From assembly GCA_034698045.1 (NCBI GenBank), contig JAQGAU010000006.1, forward strand, positions 1 to 64,000: 64,000 nucleotides of DNA, written 5' to 3'. The stretch is from Paramacrobiotus richtersi (Eukaryota > Tardigrada > Eutardigrada > Parachela > Macrobiotidae). Under the pieces are notes generated by a model, which was not told where the DNA came from, did not search any database, and saw nothing but the letters and a program-made list of their open reading frames with translations. Numbering within the stretch: position 1 is the stretch's first letter; each line of letters opens with the position of its first letter. Both the position numbers and the translations under genes were made by a program. Shown one piece after another: positions 44,740 through 54,447 of the stretch.

Positions 44740-46380
44740 TGCTTTAACTTTGTACGACGTTATAGGGCGGTTGACTTGCGACCAACAACTGGCTCCCAAT
44801 ATAACAGTTTAAAAGAGTTTTGCCATTGAGATCATGCAGCAGTGTAACAGGGCCAAAATTAATTTCGTGATTTGTGACATGCTATAGCTTAAACGATAGA
44901 GAAAAAAAGTTGGTTCGTAGTTACTACTATGACTTTGAATTGTAGTTACTCAAGAAAAGAGTTGTGAACTTGTGATCGTTTTCAGTTAACATGGAAGCCT
45001 ACGACACGATTCGCAACGGTCTTGAACACTCTTTCAAACTTCTAGTATTGCTAGCCATGAAACCCCAACCCCGAGTGGTTGGAAGCGGTTCATACAACCG
45101 ACTGTCATTAATTGTACAATTATCTGGCACCCCTGGAACCTTTGGCCGTTGTGTACTGAGATCTAAGTAAACTGGAATGTTTCGCACTTCGCCATCAAGA
45201 GCTTGTCCGTCACGTTAAGACAGATATAAACTTACATCATTTCGAACAATCATGGAATTACATTATTTGGTATGCAGTTTTTTAATCTGGAAGTAAATTC
45301 TTCCCGTGATACCGCTTTATTGATCCAAACCAACGTTCTGTCTGCTGAAATCTGTATGACTAGAAAATAGACTGTTTTCCCATATCAAACCACTTTTCTT
45401 TGCATCATAAATGCAAGTTTTGTACGGGGAAGCAGCGGCACTCTGGCGAATTGTTGACATGACAAACGTCCAGCAAGGAAGCTTCGACAGTATTTTGTAT
45501 TAGACGTAGAATAAAACGTGTTCAAACATGTTCAAACAAGAATTACTCATAGTTATAAACGAAATAAGACCGGTTCCATAGTGCTTACTGCTTACGGCCC
45601 TGCTAGCATGTGGTACCATGGGCCCGGACAGCGGTGCATCGAAAACGTGGCGACCCCACGGACGCGGTTGTTGTTGACAGCGGTTGTGGTTTCCTGTGAC
45701 CTCTGTAGTTTCGTGTGGGTAAATGTGGTTGTAGGTGCGCGCGGTTTTTATACGCTGTGGTCACCAGTAGCGTAAAAACCGAGTTGCCTCGCCGTATTAT
45801 TGTGTTCGTTGTCTTTATTGTGTTCGTTGTCTTTATTGTTGACTAGCGTCACGTGCATACATAGTTACATACACAGATAGCTACAAACATAGTTGTGAAG
45901 CTTTTTATACCGCGTCCATGATCGTTTGGTACCTTATTTTATTAGCTCCATAACAATTTGTATTCTAAGTGGACGAAACATCGAATAACCAGCTCGTTAA
46001 GTGGCTTTGCATACAGAACAGAGCCAAAAGCAAGCCTGAACAAAACCAGAGACTGACGATGTGAGCTAAAATTTACAGTGTAAGGTATAATAACTAAAAA
46101 AGCTAAACTACACCGCACCGTTTCCAAAACAAAACAAAGAAAGCAGTTGGTAGTGCCAGTCCTGCTCTATAAACCAAAATAACAGCTCATGTCAGATATG
46201 TACAACCAAAATCTTATACTTTATACGGGTGCGTTACAAAACCGCGGCAGCTTACCTATATGCAATGCATAGTTGCATTCCAAATTGTAATTTCCAGGCC
46301 ATTTTCCGAACAATTAGGAAAAACCACCAGCATCCACAACCACGGGCAACAATAAAGGTCACAAGAAACCACACCACATC
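44740..46380. other. No certain gene; one protein-like minus-strand frame
   Basis: The minus-strand frame at about 45,220-44,999 (NIPVYLDLSTQRPKVPGVPD, then NCTINDSRLYEPLPTT) reads like extracellular protein but has no clear splice sites. Its ACAATTAATGACAGTCG word recurs inverted at 44,724. A 20-bp tandem pair (GTTCGTTGTCTTTATTGT) lies at about 45,805-45,845. Nothing else recognised. Confidence 0.3.
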
Positions 46381-46384
46381 TGTG

Positions 46385-46785
46385 GCATGTAAACCCGTCT
46401 GGACGGCGAAACCGTCCGGCGGACACTTTTGCCTGTGAGCTGGCAAAATCGTCCAGAGCTGGCAAAACTTCCGTCCAGCGTAAACTTTACCCACCTTGAC
46501 ACTTTCACCGCCAAAAATGTCCGGATGAAACCAGTTGTTTGGTGCTTATCGGGCGCCGGGAAACTTGTACGTATGAAACCAACTGCTTACCGGGCTCCGG
46601 AAAAAGTGTTCGAATGAGCTTTAGATTCGTGTCATTAAAGCACGCGAACCTTGGGGAAAAGTTTTGCGTGGGCAAAATTGAGGCCCGACTCTGTCCTCCG
46701 GGCGGTTTTGCCGGTTCACAGGCAAAAGTGTCCGTCGGAAGTTTTTGCCGTCCGGACGGTTTTGCCGGTCACATACGCTCGTTAC
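46385..46785. mobile_element. Inverted-repeat element (family S)
   Basis: The left arm GGCGAAACCGTCCGGCGGAC with ACTTTTGCCTGTGA is mirrored by the right arm ending GGACGGTTTTGCCGGTCACA. The centre has a ~45-bp degenerate direct repeat (ATGAAACCAGTTGTTTGGTG and ATGAAACCAACTGCTTACCG, each followed by CGGG..CCGG). A partial copy lies at 12.88-13.03 kb. The plus-strand frames across it are shadows of the arms. Confidence 0.7.
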
Positions 46786-47238
46786 CAGGCGCTTTCTTTG
46801 TTTTCAACCTTTATCATAAATGTTGCTTAAGCTTTTCCGTGTGGGTTCTTCCCGTGTTTCTCGGAGAGGCTTCTGCCTCACTCACACGGTAGCAGAGCGT
46901 GGTTTTCCGCAAACTCAGATGCATTTCTTGACGCATGCGTAGGGCCAGTGTGACAACGGGTGCTATGCTTCTGCATGCAGTGTGAGTAGCAGAGGCGACT
47001 GTTACACACGCCCTGTTTGCCGCGTATAGAAGTTCATTGTTTAACTATTCTAGCAAAGGTCAACTACTGCTTTCAGTGAACGGCAGATTAGCATCGCGCT
47101 ACGGCAATCAGGGCCAGCAGTGATGCTCGTCGTGGAGCATATTGTGAACAGCAGCGCGCCTGTCCCATCCGGACCAGGCTTTCTATTTACTAAATTCAGG
47201 TCTTCCTTGCGGTAACTACTAGTCCAACATCTACTGAC

Positions 47239-47527
47239 CGCTAAGTGCAAATTTTGGCTTTCCATCAGCTTTGTGGGGAATGTAAGTTCCCATTGAAGCA
47301 AAGCAGTAATGTACATCATCTCCGCAATCAATTTCGGTGTAGGCTGTTTCCTGACAACCTTTCAAAAGGCCAGTTGTGTTCACTCCGTCCAAAAGATTTC
47401 CAGCGAAGTTTTGCATGTACTCTGCCGCTCCTTCGCAGACGGCACATTTTATGCAGTAACCTAGCAAAAAAATGGATGGACAAGACAAGACCACTACCGA
47501 TACTAGAACTGCCACTGGTAGTACCAT
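47239..47527 (-). CDS. LU gene, first exon with signal peptide
   Basis: ATG at 47,527 opens MVLPVAVLVSVVVLSCPSIF, a strong signal peptide, directly fused in frame to LU sequence: GYCIKCAVCEGAA, GLLKGCQETAYTEIDCGDD and HYCFASMGTY. The frame then reaches a phase-1 GTCAGT donor at 47,238, just before a stop. At the join a TTTTTTTGCTAG acceptor-like sequence marks where related genes splice their signal exon to the LU exon. Either that intron has been lost here or an alternative upstream exon exists. The last exon was not found to the left. A second frame (RCWTSSYRKEDLNLVN, to 47,050) follows but lacks the CN end. Confidence 0.6.
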
Positions 47528-47529
47528 AC

Positions 47530-48055
47530 GCAAACTCAACACAGCATGGTCACAGAGTCGCCTCCCACATTACCTGAGCGGACAGTAAGTAGCATCGCAA
47601 CGCCAAAATAAGTACACTGCAGCCCATCGAGATCCGAAAAGGGAATTTTTCTCTGATGCATGGCATTAATAAGTCGCCAATCCTGTTGTATGCTATTTAA
47701 AGTTGATAATTAATCGTTTTGCAGCTGCAACCCTCGAACATACGCAGCGCCAACACACAGTCTTACGCCTATAATATCTAGTGGTGTTGTTGTTTACCGC
47801 TACGCTGTTCAACTGAGCGAGGACCATTAATTTTGCTGATTAAGCGAACAAACGCTCGAGCAAACAACCAGACGATTTACCGTAATGGCATCGTCATGGA
47901 TACAATGTTGAATTTAGTGATATAACACTGATATTGTTCCCCAACATAGTTTATAATAATTTTCCAGCATATAATTATAATTTGCCCAACATAATTTTCC
48001 TTATCCAGTTTTGTTTCCTGTTTACACCTGTTTCCGGATTGCATTTACGCCCAAT
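47530..48055. other. No gene seen
   Basis: No exon recognised; an imperfect repeat of ATAATTTTCC/AACATA words near 47,940-48,000. Confidence 0.4.
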
Positions 48056-48059
48056 GTCT

Positions 48060-48420
48060 AGAATACGAACCACTGTAACTAAGAGACGATGATACCCTGT
48101 TCACTTAATTTGTTATTAGCTATGGTCCCTCGTGAACTCGCAGTAACTCTATGAACAACAACAAAAACATAGCGCTTATCCGTTGTCGTTGTTATGTATG
48201 TACGTACTGTACGTCTATAAGTACGATTTTGCTCATTAATGTTCCCATTCCTCCCCTGAATTTTCCCAGCCAATGTGGAGAGTAGAAGGTGGGCTTTTGA
48301 GCCCCATGGCCCAACAGTTTCAAACACCACTTGGCAGAACAGGTAGTCAATCGCGATATTTTGGTAATTTTGCCTGTTCCACCGGTGTGCAGACGCTCAG
48401 ACTTTTTCTGAGGTTTGCGA
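48060..48420 (-). mobile_element. LINE C-terminal and 3'-end fragment (tentative)
   Basis: The minus strand reads EQAKLPKYRD, a stop, then VFETVGPWGSKAHLLLSTLA with GKIQGRNGN, a block that resembles the 'GFETFGAWGSSA' domain of the LINE at 39.4 kb. Directly downstream (48,060-48,165) lies the GTTGTT...ATAGAGTTACTGCGAG repeat shared with 27.0 kb, as expected for a LINE 3' tail. Confidence 0.45.
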
Positions 48421-48649
48421 TACTTTAAATACGCTAGATAGTTCAGCTCAATGATGCATCTGTGCGCTGTGACCCAGGTAAGGTTTTGCTTGCTCCTACG
48501 ATCCTCTAATACTTGGTTGTGGAATGTGTACCGTCGAATTAACGTGCGTGAGTGTGCATTAATACTGAGGCTTTGCAGATGATCGGTCAAAACCGGGGTC
48601 TTTATGCTGTGTGGGTTCACATTAGGTTCACATGAGCACAGCATACTAA

Positions 48650-49450
48650 TAAAACAGGACTACCACATCCCTCACACTGAGTTGCATTACGGCTTTCCAG
48701 CAAGCACGGAAAATAGTCTATCAGTTGCAATTCAATGAAAGGCTACGCGACTTTACTGGCGATCAAAGGCGACAGTGCTCACTAGTCACTAGCGTATCGT
48801 CAGAATCATCGTTCACACAACCATGAAACAGGCCGTCAGTGCAACTGATTCTGTTACATCATTCGACGAACAAGCTCACATGCAGCTACGCAGTAATACT
48901 TACAGAAAGATTCTGGTATTTGGTTGAGAGCCCTTTGGAGGCTTTTTGCATAACGACGATCATACGATGTACCTGTTAATACTGGACTGCGTTTAACTGT
49001 AAGCTACGGTTCTGCCTGGATTACGCTGTACATCACAACCAATTTGATGGCATTACTTACTCAAAGTGCATTCTAACTTCTGTAGTTACAGGTTACTTAT
49101 CATAACTTATGTACATTCACAAAACGGCATTTTTCAAGTTTTGTCATTGGTATGTGATTTCAGAGTGCCATTCATGAAACGATGACGATTTTTACCGTAC
49201 ACTTTATGCAATTTGCACCGTTATGCATACCAACCAATCCCTATCGCAAATGTCACTTGTTTCTGGTCTGCACTGAGCTGGTAGTACACTCAGCTGAAAG
49301 CGGAAGTTTCTACAAGCTGACTAATCGTACGGAAATATGAAAAAGAAATTGATGTTCTTTCATGACTACGAGAACCATCATCATCAACCACTTACCATGT
49401 GACTTGAGAAGCGGCAAAAACCAATGGCGAGCGAAGCACAGCAAGTTTTT
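48650..49450. other. No gene seen
   Basis: No supported exon or repeat match. Confidence 0.4.
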
Positions 49451-49455
49451 GTACA

Positions 49456-49461
49456 TTTATT
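49456..49461 (-). terminator. Polyadenylation signal AATAAA
   Basis: AATAAA on the minus strand, 22 bases after the stop of the LU gene at 52.23-49.48 kb, implying a very short 3' untranslated region. Confidence 0.6.
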
Positions 49462-49483
49462 CCGGTCAATGACCACACGTCTG

Positions 49484-52231
49484 TTATCCACGGCTGTTGC
49501 CGTTAAAAAAGTAAATTTGCAAATGAAATATGAAAAGAATTATTGCAAGCGGTGTGCGAATTAATGGATCAGCGTTACTGGTTCCAGCGCGTTCATTTTT
49601 TTCTTTCTCCTTCTCATAGCGTGCTCGAAGCGAATTAAAATCCGGCTTAGGTGTGTTGCACAGATCCGTAGTGCATACTTCGCAATTAACACTAACCCCA
49701 GAGGGAGTCGTATAATCAGACTGTTTAAAACGATCACAGAATGAATCATCCGAACAGCCTAAAATCGTCGTCTTGGCCCCTTCCACTGCAGAACAGACCA
49801 GGTTAACCATAACAAATCAGTTTAACTTTTGACCTTGATTTGCTTTATTAATTGTAAAATGCAAATGATAAAGAATAATTTACAAGTAAAGGCAAATACA
49901 TTTAGTTACAAAAATTACCCGGATCATCGTTGACCGAATGTTAAATTTGCACATTAACAGGTGGATAATTTAAAAGCACAAATCGAAATACATTAGTCCT
50001 GCGGCACCAAAACCATCTTTCGTTGGTCTAGGTCACAGCATTTTTATACACTATTTACGATGACTCCTTATATATGATGATACGATGATACAGTAAAAAA
50101 AAAACCAGATGTTGTTTTTCGGATTTGTTATTTTTTGAACACCAAAAAAAACGAGTATCGTATCTCTTGTCCGCGTCTTAAAATTATAGGGTCCACTTAC
50201 GGACAGATTTATCATTCGGTCTACGGCAGTGGCCTCATGTTTATTAATAAACTAGGGGTACTTATAGTTCATGGTACTACCAGTGGCACTGGTAGTGGTT
50301 CTGGTAATGGTAATGGTAGTGGTACTGGTTATGGCACTGGTACTGGTACTGGTTATGGTAGTGGTATTGGTTATGGTAGTGGCATTGATACTGGTCCTGG
50401 CAGTGGGCCGCACCACCAGGCCAAACACATGAACGGACCTCTGTCGACCACAACAGTAGATTTACAAACAAAAATCATAGAAGCAAGAAATAATTCCACG
50501 TTTGTACGTAATTGTGCCTAACCCAAGAAAGATTTCGTGTGCATTGGTTTCGTGTAAAACTTATTAATATAGGTGCTTGCAAGCTGGCACGAGTACCCTC
50601 TGTGCATGTACATTGATCCGCGAGAAGCAGACGCGAAAATTTGCATAATAACTTTTCATACGCAGTTAGTTAATCGACGCTCACCGAGAGCGTGAAGCTG
50701 TACCAAAGTCTGCAAGAATCTAGCTTGCTCACACTGTTTTTACGGTTCAGAAACATATCAAAATTTTCTGAAAAAAGATACACCTATATTATCTGTTTGT
50801 CCGTTCATGCGCGCAATAGCCGGTTGTCGCGCAATAGGGTGAACAAGCTCGAAGACAGATTCCGCCACCAGAATCTTGATTTTTGTCCAGTTTGGTTAGA
50901 TAACACACAATGAAATGCACATGCATATGGTGATGTGCTCGGATTCAAAACCAATTTGAAAACATTCTTGTGAGATTTTACAAATAATTTTGAAAAAAAA
51001 ATATTTTGTAATTTCGGTCATTTTTTCCGGATGAAACTGAATCAAAATTTCCAACAAATATCTTCGCATTCGTTTATTTATTGTGCAAGTAAATCGGATG
51101 GAAATAAGGATTTTGATTTCGGAATAGATGTTTGAAGTTGTTTACCATATTGCGCAACAACCGGTCATTGCGGGCTCGAACGGAAAAAGAAATAATATTG
51201 GCCTATCCTTTTTGAAAATTTTAATATAGTTTTTAACAAGTAAAATCCGTTTTGTCTGATTCTCGCGGACTAGTGTTCCCGCTAACAGAACACTTGGCTA
51301 CATTGCTTGCAGCTAATATTAAGTTTTTCAACAAACCTGTGCGCACGAAATCTTCCATGGGTCAGGTACAATTACAACGTGGAATTAGTTCTTGCTTCTG
51401 TTATTTTGTATTGCAAATTTACTGTTGTGGTCGACAGAGGTCCGTTGATATGTTCGACCTGGTGGCGCGGCCCACTACTAGTACGACTGCCAGTACCATA
51501 ACCAGTACCATAACCAGTACCACTACCAGTACCAGTACCAATACCAGTACCATAACCATTACCAGTACCAGTACCAGAACCAGTACCAGTACCACTTGTA
51601 GTACCATGAACTATCAGTACCCATAAACTAGACTGTTAGTCTGTTTGGTATTATTTATAGCAGCAACTGTCTGCAGTTCGAAAGAGAGAATCGCAACTCG
51701 GAGTTGCCATAGAACTTACGTGCGCCTGCCGTGCTCATCGTTGTAATGGTGTAACAGCTAGTATAGCTCTTCATGACCTGGGTGGTAGGTACTCTGCTGC
51801 AGTTAAAGCTCATTTCTGTTAAAAGTTTATTATCCGTAATTTCCAGTGGACAATCTGGAGCGTAACTGCTATCAGGTTGTCCGCAAGCGTAGCAACGTAT
51901 CGCCTCCCCTAGAAAACACAGAACAAACTAGCTCCCAAGAACTTCGGCAGTGCTAAACATCGAAGCGAAACAGTAGAATGATCGACTAACTAGCTACTAA
52001 GATGGTAGCATTCGGCATTAAGCCATTAACATATCAAAATCAACAATTCTGTTATTAGAACTGGATTATGCGAAAACGTTTCGTTCATAAGCAGCTTTAT
52101 TGTCGTGAGAAAAGAACTGGGTGCTCTGGGATGCCTTACAAAGACCTTTTTTATCACATACCTGTTGTGGATAATGTCAGTATTATGGTGAGCCGCAGAG
52201 AATATGGCACCCGTGTACCTTGTTCAGCCAT
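49484..52231 (-). CDS. LU (Ly6/uPAR, quiver-like) protein, complete, 186 aa
   Basis: Three exons, 52,231-52,162, 51,908-51,720 and 49,785-49,484, join with matching phase 1 at both introns (donors GTATGT and GTAAGT; acceptors TTTCTAG and TTCTGCAG). The product has a signal peptide (MAEQGTRVPYSLRLTIILTL). The LU domain runs from IRCYACGQPDSSYAPDC through FNCSRV, SCYTITTMSTAGALEGA and ILGCSDDSFCDRF to NCEVCTTDLCN. A charged linker follows, then a hydrophobic end (TPLAIILFIFHLQIYFF), probably a GPI signal. It should be an extracellular membrane-anchored three-finger protein; the ligand is unknown. Intron 2 is 1.93 kb and holds a 1.4 kb palindromic foldback element. AATAAA follows the stop. No broken residue was seen. 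Confidence 0.85.
50215..51640. mobile_element. Palindromic foldback element with (GGTACT)-rich arms
   Basis: Left arm 50,215 to about 50,930 and right arm about 50,930-51,640 are inverted copies. Both contain TATAGTTCATGGTACTAC-like starts, a 110-130-bp (GGTACTGGT)-type tandem tract, then GGGCCGC-CCACCAGG, ACGGACCTCTGTCGACCACA, AGAAGCAAGAA and CCGGTTGT-GCGCAATA words. The left arm carries about 100 extra bases near 50,645-50,760. Tandem repeats within long inverted arms resemble Drosophila FB elements. No transposase. It lies wholly within intron 2 of an LU gene. Confidence 0.82.
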
Positions 52232-52689
52232 TCAGAAAATTATGATGAATGAGAATGAAGATTAAATTATATTATTGACACTTTAATACCACAATTTAAC
52301 GTAGACAAGCTGTTTGAGACGCTGAGGTACTGTATTCACAGGTCTAGCAGCAGTTCAGATACGTATATGAGTTACTTGCGTAACCACGTTGCCCAGCAAA
52401 AAATAATAAAAAATCGATACAGTGTCTTTAATTTCTAACCCGATGGTTCGTTATGATTCGCTGTGGTACTAACAACAATTTTAATGAATGGCATCCTTCG
52501 TTGGTAACAGTTACTGTGCAGCATAGACGACCATCGCCATACCAGGTGTAATAACTGAGATAAGCAATATGTATAACTCACTTATGTCACATAGCGGCGC
52601 ATACGAACAGGGGTAAATTCGGAAGAGTGCGTGCTGGAACACTGCTTTTGAGTACTAAAACACGATGTCTGTGTAAGTTATTATTATAA

Positions 52690-53655
52690 CTACTGAACTA
52701 ATCTGATAGGTCGAATCCAGTTTGGAGAAACAGAAATTAAAACTAGGAACAACAAATGAGTTAACACAACTTCGCGTTTGAAGACATACATGCCGACATT
52801 ACATAAACTATCGGAACATATACACCATGTTGATTCCGTTTTCCCATCGATGCTAACCGTTCGTTGACATGTACTAGGTGGCATATCCGCTTCTCTGGCA
52901 ATACACGTACGGATGACCTTCTCCACTGTGTCGACCTCCGACATCCCAGCTACAACCCAAACCACACCATTTGCTTTAAACATTGCCAATAATCTCGTGC
53001 TGTGCACTGCGTTTCCAGTGATATGCGCCACGTTTTATTTTGTCAGGGAAGAGACTTGTGAGAAGAATTAAACAAGGCAGAGAACATTAATGGCATACCC
53101 TTTTGCTTTATCTTGAGGCACAGTTTCGTCCCGGATTGATCCGCTAGCAACCTATCACAGTTTATAAGCCGGAGACCCGACGGCCGGTAACGGCAACTTG
53201 ATATGTTCGTCTTCTTGCAATTTGGACTAGCTACGCTATCGCATTGGCTCCATCTTGAATACGAATGAGTCGTACAATAGTCCGTTCTGTTTCCTGCCTC
53301 TATAAACTCCATAGATTTGCTTCCGTTTGGCAGTGCCCTTAAATAGCTAGCGGACGTAAATGAAAACACGGGTAAACTTGCTGATTCAGATGCAGAACGG
53401 ATCAAGTCATCGGGATTAGTGAAAAATTCTTGACGAGGATCATAACATTTGTCATCTCTAGCTGAGTCGCAGGCATAACACCAGGTTGCACCACCTATAA
53501 ATAAAATATAAGCGGATAATATACAAGTGAAATTTAATGGACAGTATGATATTTAACGCACTTGTTTTGTATCTTGTAAGGATCACAATAAACGGAACAA
53601 AAACTCTTTGAAAGAGGCATGAGAGAATGGACCTGTACAACATTATAAGATCCAT
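52690..53655 (-). CDS. LU (quiver/sleepless-like) protein, complete, 257 aa
   Basis: Exons 53,655-53,562, 53,494-53,099 and 52,973-52,690 join in phase 1 twice, with total length exactly 258 codons. Both introns are short (67 and 125 bp). The N-terminus MDLIMLYRSILSCLFQRVFV is followed by PFIVIL, a plausible signal peptide. Exon 2 begins the domain with WCYACDSARDDKCYDP, the pattern typical of the quiver/sleepless group, and has an unusually long middle region of about 90 residues with extra cysteines (DYCTTH, SQCDS, NCKKTNISSC, INCDRL, LCLKIK). Exon 3 gives VIRTCIAREADMPPSTCQ, STWCICSDSLCN and a hydrophobic tail (VVLTHLLFLVLISV). Drosophila Sleepless modulates Shaker potassium channels and nicotinic receptors; a similar role here is only inference. 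The first exon is the least certain part. Confidence 0.8.
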
Positions 53656-53950
53656 AGACTCCGGAGGTCGTCAAGTGTGTGCACATTTCCTGTCCTCTAT
53701 AAAACTATGATTTATCCCTGCTGTGCTGAGTTAACGCAGACATGCGAAGTATAACCATAAATCATCAGCAGGAACATGCATTATATCAGTACGAGCCAAA
53801 CCATATCCGTCTCCGATTATAGCCGAGATAAAAAATGACTGACAATTAAGATCGAGGCTCCTGGCGTTGTTTGTGTTTCTGATTTCGAATACTCCATAAC
53901 AACATGAGAAACACTAGACACAGTCATAGCATTAATCCAGTAAGTTGGCC

Positions 53951-54279
53951 TTAAGCAATTATTATGAATACTGAAGATGGGATAGCGCTACAACGTGTAC
54001 GACTGTCATCATTTGGTAACAGCGCTATGATCATGACGATGAGTGATAGCTGCTCCTTATTCTCAAAATCATCGAGGTTTGCCGCGAATAACCGCATGCC
54101 GTGACCTATGAACAAGTGAAGAAGCATTTCGCGAAGATAATTATCTTGCTGAACGGCAATGGGCAGCACCGTATATTTATTGGCACTAGCTTTACAGCTG
54201 GCACATCTCTCCTCAATCGGTAAATTGAAAAAGATCGAATCTGATGTGAAAGTTGTTTCGGCACGCGCCTGAGTGGTTA
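53951..54279 (-). CDS. Possible LU-related last exon
   Basis: An ATAG acceptor would open this frame in phase 1, and it stays open for exactly 110 codons including the junction. It contains DSIFFNLPIEERCASCKASA and a hydrophobic segment (LSLIVMIIALLP) near the end. This parallels the FLADQPCSLCNTDN and tail layout of the neighbouring plus-strand gene. However, the final CN pair is missing, and an alternative CACTCAG acceptor gives phase 0. No upstream exon was found. It may be a decayed paralogue. Confidence 0.35.
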
Positions 54280-54447
54280 CTATGTTCATATTCGATATGG
54301 GTCTAAGTATTTACTCATTCTAAATTTTTTATTGAAATTAGTTTCGTGTCCAGTTTACGCGATAAGGTTGTCCTCAACAAACTATTCCTAGATTGAAAGA
54401 AGACAGCAAGAACAGAAAAGTTTACGCATCATCGTTTCTGTTTTCAG

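Noticed and set aside
47050-47331. Second frame (RCWTSSYRKEDLNLV) after the 47.5 kb LU exon, considered as its continuation
   Set aside because: Joining would need a frame change; it lacks the CN end and tail, and a phase-1 GT donor already ends the exon.
50135-50521. Gly/Thr/Ser-rich repetitive frames at 50.1 and 51.3-51.6 kb
   Set aside because: Translation of (GGTACT) tandem tracts within foldback arms, inside an intron of a spliced gene.
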